Shown piece by piece: positions 17,720-27,387 of a stretch of 64,000 nt of DNA. Made by a program: the position numbers and the translations under genes. This stretch comes from Cyclobacteriaceae bacterium. GTDB lineage: Bacteria; Bacteroidota; Bacteroidia; Cytophagales; Cyclobacteriaceae. The notes beneath the pieces were generated by a model. The model was not told the origin of the DNA. It saw nothing but the letters and a program-made list of their open reading frames with translations, and ran no database searches. Positions within the stretch are counted from its first letter, which is position 1, and each line of letters opens with the position of its first letter. The stretch spans positions 466,062-530,061 of the forward strand of contig JANQEU010000104.1 in the NCBI GenBank assembly GCA_028278225.1. Direction: 5' to 3'.

Positions 17720-19129
17720 ATGGCAACAACATACAAATCACCAGGCGTCTACATTGAGGAGATCTCCAAATTCCCTCCCTCCGTAGCTCAAGTTGAAACC
17801 GCCGTTCCTGCTTTTATCGGTTATACGGAAAAAGCACAAAAGAATGGTGCACACATAACCAATGTACCTACCAGGATCAATTCCATGATCGAATTCGAAT
17901 CCTGGTTCGGAGGTCCGGATCCCGTGTCTGTTTCGGTGACCCTATTGGATCAAATAGACGAAAACAACAACAATGCACTGTTGAATCGTTCCATTACCTC
18001 CGCTATAGGCAGTCCAACCCCTTATTTAATGCATTATGGCATTCAATTGTATTTTGCAAATGGAGGTGGCCCATGCTACGTCATATCTGTTGGGGGCTAT
18101 AACGGATCTATCAAAAAAGTGGATATCAGTAATGGCCTTGGTGCACTTGAAAAAGAAGACGAACCCACACTCATTGCATTTCCTGATGCAACTGGTTTGA
18201 TCGAAAAGGATTTCCATGCTGTCATGGTAGAAGCCCTGATGCAATGTGATAAGCTCCAGGACAGATTTACCATATGCGACACCTATTCGGATGATTTGGC
18301 AGCCATTGATAAGTTCAGAAATGGCATAGGTACCAGTTATCTCCATTACGGAGCTTCCTACTATCCCTATTTGAGGACCTCACTCAACTATCAATATCAA
18401 GAGGACAGTGTGATCATATCACATCAAACTACGGACAGCAAGGGGACTTCCAAAGCAGGTGGTCTCGACAAACAAACGTTGGCGGCCACCAAGGATCAAC
18501 ACAATGAATCATACGAGAGTATCAAGTCCGAATTAAGAAAGCTAACCGTGAAGCTACCACCCTGTACTGCCATGGCAGGCATTTACGCCAGGGTTGACGG
18601 GGACCGGGGTGTGTGGAAAGCACCGGCCAATGTGAGTGTAAATGGTGTGATTGGCCCTTCGGTGAAGATCACCAACGACATCCAGGATGGATTGAACATT
18701 GATCCTACCTCAGGTAAATCGATCAATGCGATCCGAGCATTCTGGGGGAAAGGTACTCTGGTCTGGGGCGCCAGAACCCTGGCAGGTAACGACAATGAAT
18801 GGCGTTATGTGAACGTCCGTCGATTTTTCAGCATGGTGGAAGAGTCCGTCAAGAAATCCACTTCGTGGGCGGTTTTCGAAAGCAACAACGCCAATACCTG
18901 GGTGAGAGTCAGCAGCATGATTGAAAACTATTTGACCGGGTTATGGCGGCAAGGTGCTTTGGCAGGACCCACTCCTGAGAAGGCCTTTTACGTGAAGGTT
19001 GGCCTCGGGACTACGATGACCACACAGGATATCCTGGAAGGAAGAATGAATATCGAGATTGGCATGGCCGTTGCCAGGCCGGCAGAATTCATCGTCCTCA
19101 AATTCTCACACAAACTACAAGAAGTTTAA
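17720..19129 (+). CDS. CIS contractile sheath protein (right locus)
   Basis: 469 aa. N-terminal YKSPGVYIEEISKFPPSVAQ and C-terminal RPAEFIVLKFSHKLQEV mark the contractile sheath family. The C-terminal core (GVWKAPANVSVNGVI, GKGTLVWGARTLAGND, VRRFFSMVEESVKKS) is close to that of the left-locus sheath. The central variable part is shorter, with a direct link (HQTTDSKGTSKAGG) in place of the left copy's long insert. Confidence 0.95.
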   Translation: MATTYKSPGVYIEEISKFPPSVAQVETAVPAFIGYTEKAQKNGAHITNVPTRINSMIEFESWFGGPDPVSVSVTLLDQIDENNNNALLNRSITSAIGSPTPYLMHYGIQLYFANGGGPCYVISVGGYNGSIKKVDISNGLGALEKEDEPTLIAFPDATGLIEKDFHAVMVEALMQCDKLQDRFTICDTYSDDLAAIDKFRNGIGTSYLHYGASYYPYLRTSLNYQYQEDSVIISHQTTDSKGTSKAGGLDKQTLAATKDQHNESYESIKSELRKLTVKLPPCTAMAGIYARVDGDRGVWKAPANVSVNGVIGPSVKITNDIQDGLNIDPTSGKSINAIRAFWGKGTLVWGARTLAGNDNEWRYVNVRRFFSMVEESVKKSTSWAVFESNNANTWVRVSSMIENYLTGLWRQGALAGPTPEKAFYVKVGLGTTMTTQDILEGRMNIEIGMAVARPAEFIVLKFSHKLQEV

Positions 19130-19150
19130 TTATTAAATAAAAACATCACT

Positions 19151-19582
19151 ATGGCAGAATATCCAATATCCAAATTTCACTTCATAGTTGATTGGGGTGG
19201 AAGACAAATCGGATTTACGGAAGTCTCGGGACTCACGGTAGAAGTAGATCCCATTGAATACCGGCATGGCGCCAGCAATGAGTTCACCAAAATCAAAATG
19301 CCGGGTATGGTAAAGTATAGCAATTTGACGCTTAAACGAGGCACTTTTCATGGCGATGATGAATTCCACACCTGGTGGAAAACCATTGAAATGAACAACG
19401 TGGAAAGACGAGACATCACCATCAGCATACTGAATAGCAACCACGAAGCCGTCATTTCCTGGTCGGTGAAAAATGCCTGGCCGGTGAAAGTAGACCCGGG
19501 GGATCTGAAAGCAGACGGTAACGAGGTGGCCATTGAGACCCTGGAATTGGCTCACGAAGGGATCACCATCAACCATGTTTGA
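19151..19582 (+). CDS. CIS main tail-tube protein (right locus)
   Basis: 143 aa, gp19/Hcp-like tube family. It keeps GFTEVSGLTVEVDPIEYRHG, EFTKIKMPGM, NLTLKRGTF and the C-terminal EVAIETLELAHEG. It is the counterpart of 10545-10970 and the first of two tube genes. It lies 21 nt after the sheath gene and overlaps the next start by 8 nt. Confidence 0.92.
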   Translation: MAEYPISKFHFIVDWGGRQIGFTEVSGLTVEVDPIEYRHGASNEFTKIKMPGMVKYSNLTLKRGTFHGDDEFHTWWKTIEMNNVERRDITISILNSNHEAVISWSVKNAWPVKVDPGDLKADGNEVAIETLELAHEGITINHV

Positions 19583-20033
19583 TCCCTCCTTGGGTAGCTC
19601 ATTACCTGTGGGTTTCCACTTTTCGGTAATGATCACCGTACGTGGAATACCGTTTCCTGATATTCATTTTCAGGAAGTTTCGGGATTGAATGTGGACATA
19701 ACTACTACTGAATTGAAGGAGGGTGGAGAAAACCGTTTCAAGCATCAACTTCCGGAAATCCCTAAGTATAACAATCTTATATTGAAGAGAGGTTTGATAA
19801 CAGGTTCAGCACTGTTCAAATGGTGTCAGAAAGCAATCACGACATTCGATTTCGACCCGGCGTTTATCATCATCAGCTTGCTCAACAGTCAGCATTTGCC
19901 CTTGGTGACATGGAATGTGATAGACGCTTTTCCCGTAAGATGGCAGACCTCGAATTTCAATGCCGAAACCAATGATCTGGCCATCGAAACCATAGAAATG
20001 GCATATAAATACTATAACGTTTATCGCATGTGA
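19575..20033 (+). CDS. CIS tail-tube protein, second paralogue (Afp5-like, right locus)
   Basis: 152 aa from the ATG at 19575 (MFDPSLGSSLPVGFHFSV). An in-frame ATG at 19533 exists but would lie deep inside the preceding tube gene and add 14 residues with no counterpart in the left copy. Tube-family features: PVGFHFSV, FQEVSGLNVDI, EGGENRFKHQLP, NLILKRGL and the terminal LAIETIEMAYKYY. It probably forms the tube ring nearest the hub. Confidence 0.88.
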   Translation: MFDPSLGSSLPVGFHFSVMITVRGIPFPDIHFQEVSGLNVDITTTELKEGGENRFKHQLPEIPKYNNLILKRGLITGSALFKWCQKAITTFDFDPAFIIISLLNSQHLPLVTWNVIDAFPVRWQTSNFNAETNDLAIETIEMAYKYYNVYRM

Positions 20034-20034
20034 T

Positions 20035-20181
20035 ATGCCGGTAGAAATCAAAGAACTGGAAATAAAAACTCAATTAGTTGAAGATCATAGTCATAGTATG
20101 TCCAAAGACGAGAAAGAAGAACTCATCGAAGAGTGTATAGATCGCGTTCTGGAGATTCTGAAAGAAAAGAATGAAATGTAA
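20035..20181 (+). CDS. Small DUF5908 family CIS protein (right locus)
   Basis: 48 aa. MPVEIKELEIKTQL at the start and ECIDRVLEILKEKNEM at the end match the left-locus small protein at 9926-10090 and the DUF5908 pattern. It begins 2 nt after the tube stop and is followed directly by the LysM ATG (TAAATG). Conserved order and spacing in two diverged loci show it is a real gene. Its role is unknown. Confidence 0.85.
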   Translation: MPVEIKELEIKTQLVEDHSHSMSKDEKEELIEECIDRVLEILKEKNEM

Positions 20182-20856
20182 ATGGTTCCTGGTTTAGACA
20201 TAGTAGGACAACTCATTAAGCTAAATATTCAAGCTTTTCTAGATAAGGATTTTAAACAACCGGCTGGAACCTACAGCGTAATGTTTAATCCTGAGAGTTT
20301 CACCAAAACTTTTGAGGTCGAACAAAAGCGAAGGAAGGGAAAGGGAAAATCAGGACATGAAACTGAGTTTTTTGGGATGAAACCCCAGCAATTTAGTTTT
20401 GACTTCATAGTAGATGGTACAGGTGCATCCGGGATTAAGGTATTTGTTGATTCGGAGATCAAAAAGTTTATTGACACGGTATACAAATATGAGGGTAAGA
20501 TTCATAGGAATAAATATCTGATACTCAATTGGGGTTCAGAAATTTTCAAATGTGTGGTTAGGAAAGTGGATGTAAACTATACTATGTTCAGCCCAATTGG
20601 AACGCCTTTGAGAGCTACTATCAAAGCTGTTTTTGACGAGAATCTAAGTGACAATTACCGATCATTACGTGACAAAACTTCCTCTCCTGATCTAACCCAT
20701 CGGCATGTGGTGAAAGAAGGTGACCGATTGCCTAAACTGGTTTATGACATATATGGGAGCCTAGCGCCAATAGTGATGGTAGCCCGTCACAACAATCTCA
20801 CAAGTATTCGGAATATTAAGCCCGAAACTGTGATCCTATTTCCACCACTACCATGA
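20182..20856 (+). CDS. CIS LysM-containing hub/tube-spike connector, Afp7-like (right locus)
   Basis: 224 aa. The N-terminal beta-rich part (TYSVMFNPESFTKTFEVEQK) matches Afp7-type proteins. The C-terminal LysM domain reads HRHVVKEGDRLPKLVYDIYG and ends KPETVILFPPLP. It carries a Lys/Arg-rich stretch (residues ~50-60) not present in the left copy. It lies between the DUF5908 and VgrG-like genes. Confidence 0.88.
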   Translation: MVPGLDIVGQLIKLNIQAFLDKDFKQPAGTYSVMFNPESFTKTFEVEQKRRKGKGKSGHETEFFGMKPQQFSFDFIVDGTGASGIKVFVDSEIKKFIDTVYKYEGKIHRNKYLILNWGSEIFKCVVRKVDVNYTMFSPIGTPLRATIKAVFDENLSDNYRSLRDKTSSPDLTHRHVVKEGDRLPKLVYDIYGSLAPIVMVARHNNLTSIRNIKPETVILFPPLP

Positions 20857-20863
20857 CCAACTA

Positions 20864-22567
20864 ATGATCACTTCCGGCTCACATACATTCAAATTGTTTA
20901 CCAACGGGAAAGAGGTCAGTAATCTATATAATGTACAATCTATCCATGTGAACCGTGAAATCAATCGGATCAGCTGGGCTCGTATCGTACTTAGCGATGG
21001 AGATATTTCCACCGGCCTATTCGAGGTTTGCGATGGTATTGATTTCATACCTGGAACGCAGGTTCAGATCCATGCTGGATATGAAGGCAAAGAACAGTTG
21101 ATTTTCAATGGTATCGTAGTGAAATTCGGAATAAAGAGCTTGATAAGAGGAATTACTTCTCTGGTGGTTGACTGTAAGGATGAAGCATACCGCATGACTC
21201 TGGAAAACCAAAATGCAATCCATTACAAACAAACCGATAGTAACCTGATCAGTACCCTGGCGAGCAAATACAATTTGAAGAACCAATTGCGGCCCACCAA
21301 AGTGTCACACGAAGCATTGGTCCAGTATCAGGTCTGCGACTGGGAGTTTGCACTTAATCGTGCAGACCGAACGGGTCACTATCTGATCACAGACAATGGA
21401 ACCCTCGTTATGGATCAACCCAACAACGGCCGACCTCCCAAGGCCGTTCTCATCTACGGAGAGGACATTATTGAATTCGAAACGGAACTGGAGAGTAGAA
21501 ACCAATTTCCAGCCATTCAATATTCGACCTGGAATTCTACGCAGCAGCAGTTAAGGGATGTGACGGGCCAAAAACCTACAGTGACGGAACAAGGGAATCT
21601 CCCATCGGACCAATTGGCGCAAGTCGGTCAGACTAAAGGACCTTTAGAAACTGCTTCATATAGTATGGGAATAGCGGAGATGAAATCCTGGGCGGATGCT
21701 AAGTGGCAAAAAAGTCATCTAGGTAAAATCGTAGGCCGGATCAAATGCCAGGGCCGATACGACATAAAACCAGGTGACTGGGTAACTCTGGAACGAATGG
21801 GTCTCAGATTCAATGGCAATGCTTTTATATCAGGCATACGCCATGCCATCAAAATGGATCATTGGGAGACGGATATACAAATCGGCATGCCCAAAGAAGT
21901 ACAAATGTTGTCCTTTCAGAAGGTTACTGAAGATGATAATCAATTCCTGCCAGCTATTACTGGTCTGCATATTGGGCAAGTGACGCAATTGGCTGGGGAT
22001 CCTAAAGGTGAGGAACGGATCAAAGTCAAGATCCCTGCAATAGATCGACTAAGGGAAGGGATTTGGTCCAGACTAGGCACAATACCAGGAGCAGTTTTTC
22101 GACCCAACATTGGAGATGAGGTGATAATTGGTTTCATGCAGGACAATCCCTGCGAGGCGATCATACTGGGTGGATTATACAGCAGTGCCAAACCCACACC
22201 ATTGCCAAATATGAGTAATTCAAATGCCACCAAGGGAATGATCACAACAACAGGGCTCAGTATGGTCTTTGACGATGCGCAAGGTACCATTTTGATCCAG
22301 TCCCCAAATGGTGGAAAGATCATGATCAATGACAAGAGCAATTCCATCTTATTGAAAAATACGAATGGTCATTTCATGTTGGATAGTAAAGGGATTTCCA
22401 TAAATACTAGCGGTGAAATCACCATCAACAGTGGGGGGAAAGTGGTGGTAAACGGTGCAGATATCAATCTAAATGCCATCGGCAGCTTCAATTGTAAGAA
22501 CGCTCAGGCCAATCTTATGAGTGATGGAACAGCAATAATTAACGGATCCATGGTACAAATCAATTAA
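20864..22567 (+). CDS. CIS VgrG-like central spike protein, Afp8-like (right locus)
   Basis: 567 aa. Gp27-like N-terminal hub, OB domain near residue 370 (GQVTQLAGDPKGEERIKVKI, then VFRPNIGDEVIIGFMQDNP), and a terminal beta-prism needle ending INGSMVQIN. It parallels the left-locus spike at 7519-9267 in length and domain order. No effector domain is attached. PAAR follows 5 nt later. Confidence 0.92.
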   Translation: MITSGSHTFKLFTNGKEVSNLYNVQSIHVNREINRISWARIVLSDGDISTGLFEVCDGIDFIPGTQVQIHAGYEGKEQLIFNGIVVKFGIKSLIRGITSLVVDCKDEAYRMTLENQNAIHYKQTDSNLISTLASKYNLKNQLRPTKVSHEALVQYQVCDWEFALNRADRTGHYLITDNGTLVMDQPNNGRPPKAVLIYGEDIIEFETELESRNQFPAIQYSTWNSTQQQLRDVTGQKPTVTEQGNLPSDQLAQVGQTKGPLETASYSMGIAEMKSWADAKWQKSHLGKIVGRIKCQGRYDIKPGDWVTLERMGLRFNGNAFISGIRHAIKMDHWETDIQIGMPKEVQMLSFQKVTEDDNQFLPAITGLHIGQVTQLAGDPKGEERIKVKIPAIDRLREGIWSRLGTIPGAVFRPNIGDEVIIGFMQDNPCEAIILGGLYSSAKPTPLPNMSNSNATKGMITTTGLSMVFDDAQGTILIQSPNGGKIMINDKSNSILLKNTNGHFMLDSKGISINTSGEITINSGGKVVVNGADINLNAIGSFNCKNAQANLMSDGTAIINGSMVQIN

Positions 22568-22572
22568 TAGTT

Positions 22573-22848
22573 ATGCCTCCCGCATTAAGAGTTGGCGATA
22601 CATCCAATCACGGTGGTGCCGTGATGGGTCCCGGTGTACCTTCTGTGGTGTTGGAAGGTAAGGTGGCTGCTGTAGCTCAAGACCGGCACATGTGTGCCAT
22701 CCCTCCTCCCCATGCACCTGCATCCAGTCCATTTATGGTTGGGAGTAGCACGGTACTCATTGGTGGAAAACCGGCACTAAGAGTAGGTGATCCTTGTGGC
22801 TGTGGTGCTTCAGGCGCGATTGGTGCAAGTACTGTTTTAATTGGATAA
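22573..22848 (+). CDS. CIS PAAR spike-tip protein, Afp10-like (right locus)
   Basis: 91 aa. PALRVGD repeats at the N-terminus and at residues ~68-73, with Gly-rich strands ending STVLIG. Potential zinc ligands are H13, H39, C41, H47, C75 and C77. The sequence is richer in Cys and Pro than the left copy (CAIPPPHAPASS). It is a bare tip without extension, immediately after the spike gene and before gp25. Confidence 0.9.
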   Translation: MPPALRVGDTSNHGGAVMGPGVPSVVLEGKVAAVAQDRHMCAIPPPHAPASSPFMVGSSTVLIGGKPALRVGDPCGCGASGAIGASTVLIG

Positions 22849-22854
22849 TGCAAT

Positions 22855-23265
22855 ATGGAAAAGGAAAATTCTTTTTTAGGCAAAGGATGGCAATTTCCCC
22901 CTTCATTTCGAGGAGAGCACAAAGAAGTGGAAATGACCACTGATCAGGAGGACATCGAAAAGAGTCTGGAGATCCTATTGTCCACTGATATCGGGGAGCG
23001 TTTCTTACAACCCGGTTACGGATGCTCCCTCTCCAATCTCATTTTCGACGCCCAGGATGCTTCCATACCCTATATAGAAGACCTGATCAGGGATGCCATA
23101 ATATTCCATGAACCGAGAATTGAATTGGAAGAGGTCACGGTCAATGCTAACGAAGTGGAGGGCAGACTTGATATCTCCATTGGATACGAAATAGTGGGCA
23201 CGAATACCCGGTACAACTATGTTTATCCATTTTACATTAAGGAAGGAACCCATATCATCGCATGA
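22855..23265 (+). CDS. CIS baseplate gp25/GPW family protein, Afp9-like (right locus)
   Basis: 136 aa. SFLGKGWQFPPSF near the start, QEDIEKSLEILLSTDIGERF and the following QPGYGCSL are gp25-family features shared with the left copy. The final codons overlap the baseplate J start by 4 nt, implying coupled translation. Confidence 0.9.
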   Translation: MEKENSFLGKGWQFPPSFRGEHKEVEMTTDQEDIEKSLEILLSTDIGERFLQPGYGCSLSNLIFDAQDASIPYIEDLIRDAIIFHEPRIELEEVTVNANEVEGRLDISIGYEIVGTNTRYNYVYPFYIKEGTHIIA

Positions 23266-26200
23266 TCGAAGGAAATCACATACGGGTTCCCCTAAAAAGA
23301 AATGGTACCAGCCAAAGAAACAGGCCATTATCATTCCTTGATCCCGATCATATCAAAATCGATGACAGGGGGCCAAAGGAATTTCTTGAATTGGCCAAAA
23401 AAATAGCAAAGGGTATACGGTTTTACCATCAGGAAGATCCATCAATAGTTGACGATTGGGAAGCTTTTTTTCAACAAAATGAAAACATGGGACAGTCCCA
23501 TCCCCCTCATTATGCGCTGTTTCTGGCATTCCTGGAGTTGTTTCAACTGAGCATTAATAACCTTAACACTATTACTAAACGACACCTGGACTACTTCTAT
23601 GAGCAGGTCCTGCACTTCAGAAAAAATCCGGCGGTTCCTGATAGGGTCCATGTGGTATTGGAATTGGCCAGAAATATTGATCGGCATCTTCTGAGATCAG
23701 GAGCATTATTTAATGCTGGAAAGGACTCGGAAAATAAACCACTTCATTATCGCCTGCTTTCTGATACACTATTTACCAAAGCAAAATTGACCTCAATCAA
23801 GCAATTGCATTTTCCCAGTGAAAAAGTTACAGTTATGAGCATTGATAATGAGGAGGAAAAAGTGGATTTGAAAGAAGTGACAAGCTTTTTGGGGCAGACC
23901 ATTACGGAAAATGCGGAGAAAGACCTCGCTGTAATTGATCCCTGGGCGCCGTTTGGCGATGAATCTCTTACAAAATTAGGAATTGGCTGGGCCATTGCTT
24001 CTCCTGTACTTCTGATGAAAGAGGGTACCCGCAAAGTGGATTTCACCATCACCGGAAATTATACGGGAGAAGACGAAAGGTTGGATAGGTTTGAATTGAC
24101 GAATGATGATCTTCTGCTCTCGTTTAGTACGGAAGAAGGGTGGTTCTCAATCCCTTTAGAATCTGAAATAATCGTCACTGGCGGGCAGGGCGAAGAGAAT
24201 ATTGTTATTCAATTTAATTGCGAAATCCCCTCAACCGTTCCGGCGATCACAGCCTTAGCCAATCGGGAAGAAGGAGATCAAATTATCTCTGAATGGCCCA
24301 TGGCTAAAATGCTACTCAACCCGGAGAGTAAAGCATTCCCTTACGACATTTTACGTCAGATAGAATTGATCGATATAAAACTCAAGGTGCAGGTTGAAGG
24401 TGTCCGGGATCTGTTGCTGCAAAACGATCAATTCTTGCTGGATGCCGGCAGACCCTTCGAACCTTTCGGCAGGGAGGCACCCAAAGGTGCTAATTTCTAC
24501 ATCGGAAGTACCGAAGTCTTTCAAAAGTCCCTTAAGCGAATTACCCTTCAATTACATTGGCATACCCCTCCCGCATCTGATCTTGGTAAATATTTCGAAT
24601 CTTACAAGGACACAACCAGACAGAATAAGTCCTTCACTGCCAGCGTGGAATTGCTTGATGATGGCAGATGGAAATCGCTGACTGGTCCCGGGGAATCCCT
24701 CAGATTATTTACCAACGACCTCACCCTCCCGGTTGCGATCGGAATTCGGACGGAAGGAGAATCCCTGCCAGACGAAAATTTTAGTATCGAAGCCGCTGGT
24801 TTGGAAAGGGATAGAGATGCCTCTTTACAAGTTCCGGAAAAGTACGATATCTCATCGCAAAGAGGATTCATGCGACTTAGACTGGATGGCAGTGATTTTG
24901 GCCACCGGACATACCCCATGTTATTGAATGATACCATTGTTAAAAACACACAGGGCGCAGGCTTACCACTGCCGAATGAACCGTACACGCCGGTGCTGGC
25001 TGGGATCAGTCTCAACTATGAGACGGAACATGTGATCAGTCACAATGAGACCATCGATCAAATATTTCACATTCACCCCTTTGGTTGGAGCAGGCATGAT
25101 TATTACGAAGATACCCCACGTCTACTTCCGCAATATGATGGAGAAGGCAGCCTGTACCTTGGATTTTCTGATGTTTCCCTGCCGCAGGAATTGTCTCTCC
25201 TCTTCCAGGTCGTCGAAGGGAGCGCAGATCCCGATGTGACGGTCCCGGAGATTGAGTGGTCCTATCTTCAGGATAATACCTGGACGATTTTCAAGGACAC
25301 GGAGATTTTGTCCGACCGCACACATCATCTCAACCGTTCGGGTATCATCACCTTTTCAATTCCAGCATTGAAAAGCACTGCCAATACAATCCTACCAGTG
25401 GGGTATTTCTGGATCCGCGGAAAAACCGTGAACAATGCATCAGGAACTTGCAAAGTTCTTGACATCCGAACTCAGGCAGCTCCGGTTGTATTGGTATATC
25501 AGGACAATGCAGCTGATCATCTGGGCCATCCATTGCCTCCGGGATCCATATCAGATCTGGTGGATTCCGATTCCCGCATCAAGGAAGTTTTGCAACCCTA
25601 TCCTTCGTTTGGAGGAAAAAGTCAGGAACGAGCCCAACAATTTTACACGAGGATCAGTGAACGGATCAGTCATAAGGGGCGCGCATTAAGCATTTGGGAT
25701 TATGAACGACTGATCCTGGAGCAATTTCCCTCGCTCTACAAAGTCAAATGCTTCAAACACAGCAGTTTCAAGGAAGGGTATCAACCGGGTACCATTCTGG
25801 TTGTTCCCATCCCGGATATTCGTAATAACAGGAGGATCCATCCCTTCAAGCCCTTGACGAGCCTCAACCAAATGGAGGAAATACATGAGTTTGCAAGGGA
25901 TATAGCTCCTCCATCCGCAGCCATTGATGTTCACAACGGCTTGTTTGAAGAGGTCGAGGTCAGCTTCATGGTCAAGTTCAGGGAAGGGGCCCATGCAGGA
26001 TTCAACAAAACCCACTTGATCGAGGAGATCCATCGATTTCTTTCACCATGGGCGTTCGACGAAGGGGAGGACATCACATTTGGTAGTTCGATCTACAAAT
26101 CCTCCATCTTGAATTTTGTAGAAGAACGTCCTTACGTAGATTTCGTCACTTTCTTCACCATGAATCAAAGGGATGAACATGGAAATCAGAAGCTCAATAT

Positions 26201-26348
26201 TGAGGAAGCTGTTGCATCATCCCCACTTTCCATATTAGTTTCTGCAACCACACATGACATCCGAGTAGTTAGGGATGAATCGACCATCTGTGCAGATGGT
26301 ATCGGGCATATGATCGTAGAAAAAACATTCACTCAAATCAAAGGTTAA
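23262..26348 (+). CDS. CIS baseplate wedge protein, Afp11/baseplate-J-like (right locus)
   Basis: 1028 aa and homologous end to end to the product of 3546-6827. Shared blocks include DDWEAFFQQNENMGQSHPPH near residue 65 (left: NGNWQSFFEDQDPCNPHYAL), SHKGRALSIWDYERLILEQF near residue 800, and a C-terminal FLSPWAFDEGEDITFGSSIY. It is a wedge-type structural protein of the baseplate. It overlaps gp25 and is followed 1 nt later by a fibre gene. Confidence 0.88.
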   Translation: MIEGNHIRVPLKRNGTSQRNRPLSFLDPDHIKIDDRGPKEFLELAKKIAKGIRFYHQEDPSIVDDWEAFFQQNENMGQSHPPHYALFLAFLELFQLSINNLNTITKRHLDYFYEQVLHFRKNPAVPDRVHVVLELARNIDRHLLRSGALFNAGKDSENKPLHYRLLSDTLFTKAKLTSIKQLHFPSEKVTVMSIDNEEEKVDLKEVTSFLGQTITENAEKDLAVIDPWAPFGDESLTKLGIGWAIASPVLLMKEGTRKVDFTITGNYTGEDERLDRFELTNDDLLLSFSTEEGWFSIPLESEIIVTGGQGEENIVIQFNCEIPSTVPAITALANREEGDQIISEWPMAKMLLNPESKAFPYDILRQIELIDIKLKVQVEGVRDLLLQNDQFLLDAGRPFEPFGREAPKGANFYIGSTEVFQKSLKRITLQLHWHTPPASDLGKYFESYKDTTRQNKSFTASVELLDDGRWKSLTGPGESLRLFTNDLTLPVAIGIRTEGESLPDENFSIEAAGLERDRDASLQVPEKYDISSQRGFMRLRLDGSDFGHRTYPMLLNDTIVKNTQGAGLPLPNEPYTPVLAGISLNYETEHVISHNETIDQIFHIHPFGWSRHDYYEDTPRLLPQYDGEGSLYLGFSDVSLPQELSLLFQVVEGSADPDVTVPEIEWSYLQDNTWTIFKDTEILSDRTHHLNRSGIITFSIPALKSTANTILPVGYFWIRGKTVNNASGTCKVLDIRTQAAPVVLVYQDNAADHLGHPLPPGSISDLVDSDSRIKEVLQPYPSFGGKSQERAQQFYTRISERISHKGRALSIWDYERLILEQFPSLYKVKCFKHSSFKEGYQPGTILVVPIPDIRNNRRIHPFKPLTSLNQMEEIHEFARDIAPPSAAIDVHNGLFEEVEVSFMVKFREGAHAGFNKTHLIEEIHRFLSPWAFDEGEDITFGSSIYKSSILNFVEERPYVDFVTFFTMNQRDEHGNQKLNIEEAVASSPLSILVSATTHDIRVVRDESTICADGIGHMIVEKTFTQIKG

Positions 26349-26349
26349 C

Positions 26350-27243
26350 ATGAGTCAAAAATCCAGATCAGTACTCAAAGAATATTTTGAAGCGGGTAAG
26401 ATACCCACCGAAGATCAATGCTCGGACCTTATTGATTCTTCACTGAATAAATTGGATGACCAGGTCTATGTAAAAACCGTCGGTTCTGGGAAGGGAGCAA
26501 AAAAGCGCTTAGGCGTTGGGGAAGCCAATCCGGATGCACGGTTACATGTGTCCGGGGATCTTAAGCTGGAAAATGGCGTGACAGTCAATGAGATTGCGGA
26601 TGAAGTTACCGATGAAGCAGAGAATGATGGGCAAGCATTGGCTACTGTAAAAGCATTACGAGAATTGATTTCGGAACATTTGGTCGGATCTATAATGCCC
26701 TTCGCAAGGGAATTGGTTCCTCCAGGATGGGTGGAATGTGATGGTAGAACCATCGATACTAATTTAGAAAAAGACAAGAAATTCCGAAGGTTGTATGAAA
26801 TGATAAGTGAAAATTTCAAAAATGAACTTGGTGATGGGATATTCAAATTACCCGATTTGAGAGGTTTATTCGTTAGAGGCTGGGACGGTAGTAAGGCTAT
26901 GGAGAAAGAAATTGAATCAGGAAATAAAGACCTCAAATCACATTTGGGAATCGATGGAGATGCCAATGAGAGGAAGAGTTGGAACAAGGGGAAAAAAGTT
27001 GGAAATAAGATAGGATCCTATCAAGATGATGCTTTTCAAGGACACAAGCATAGTGGTTTTCATCGTACCGATGGTCCATATGCAGCACGGGGAGGATCAC
27101 GGTATAACATATTTGGCTATCCTCATCACCTTCCTGATAATCACCAAACTAGTGACCCTGTTTCAGATGGAAGAAGTCATCCACGAACTGCTGCCGAAAC
27201 TCGTCCTCGGAATATCGCGCTAATGTATTGCATCAAATTTTAA
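26350..27243 (+). CDS. CIS tail-fibre protein with collar domain, copy 1
   Basis: 297 aa. Residues 5-40 are the shared fibre N-terminal module (SVLKEYFEAGKIPTEDQ). Residues ~110-297 are a tail-collar domain (VPPGWVECDGRTI, LPDLRGLFVRGWDGSK) ending TRPRNIALMYCIKF. The first ~135 residues are nearly the same as in the next gene, so the pair arose by duplication. The stretch after GWDGSK and the His/Gly-rich tip differ, as expected for receptor-binding parts. Confidence 0.85.
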   Translation: MSQKSRSVLKEYFEAGKIPTEDQCSDLIDSSLNKLDDQVYVKTVGSGKGAKKRLGVGEANPDARLHVSGDLKLENGVTVNEIADEVTDEAENDGQALATVKALRELISEHLVGSIMPFARELVPPGWVECDGRTIDTNLEKDKKFRRLYEMISENFKNELGDGIFKLPDLRGLFVRGWDGSKAMEKEIESGNKDLKSHLGIDGDANERKSWNKGKKVGNKIGSYQDDAFQGHKHSGFHRTDGPYAARGGSRYNIFGYPHHLPDNHQTSDPVSDGRSHPRTAAETRPRNIALMYCIKF

Positions 27244-27387
27244 CATATGTATATGGTCCGAGAGAAAAAGAGCATAATGCGCAAAAACTCAAGTCCATTA
27301 TTACAGTGATTGTTGGATAAACAAGTGAATTACAAATTCATCCCAAAAGATACAGACCGGAACTGAATTAACTAATCAAAGTTTAGA

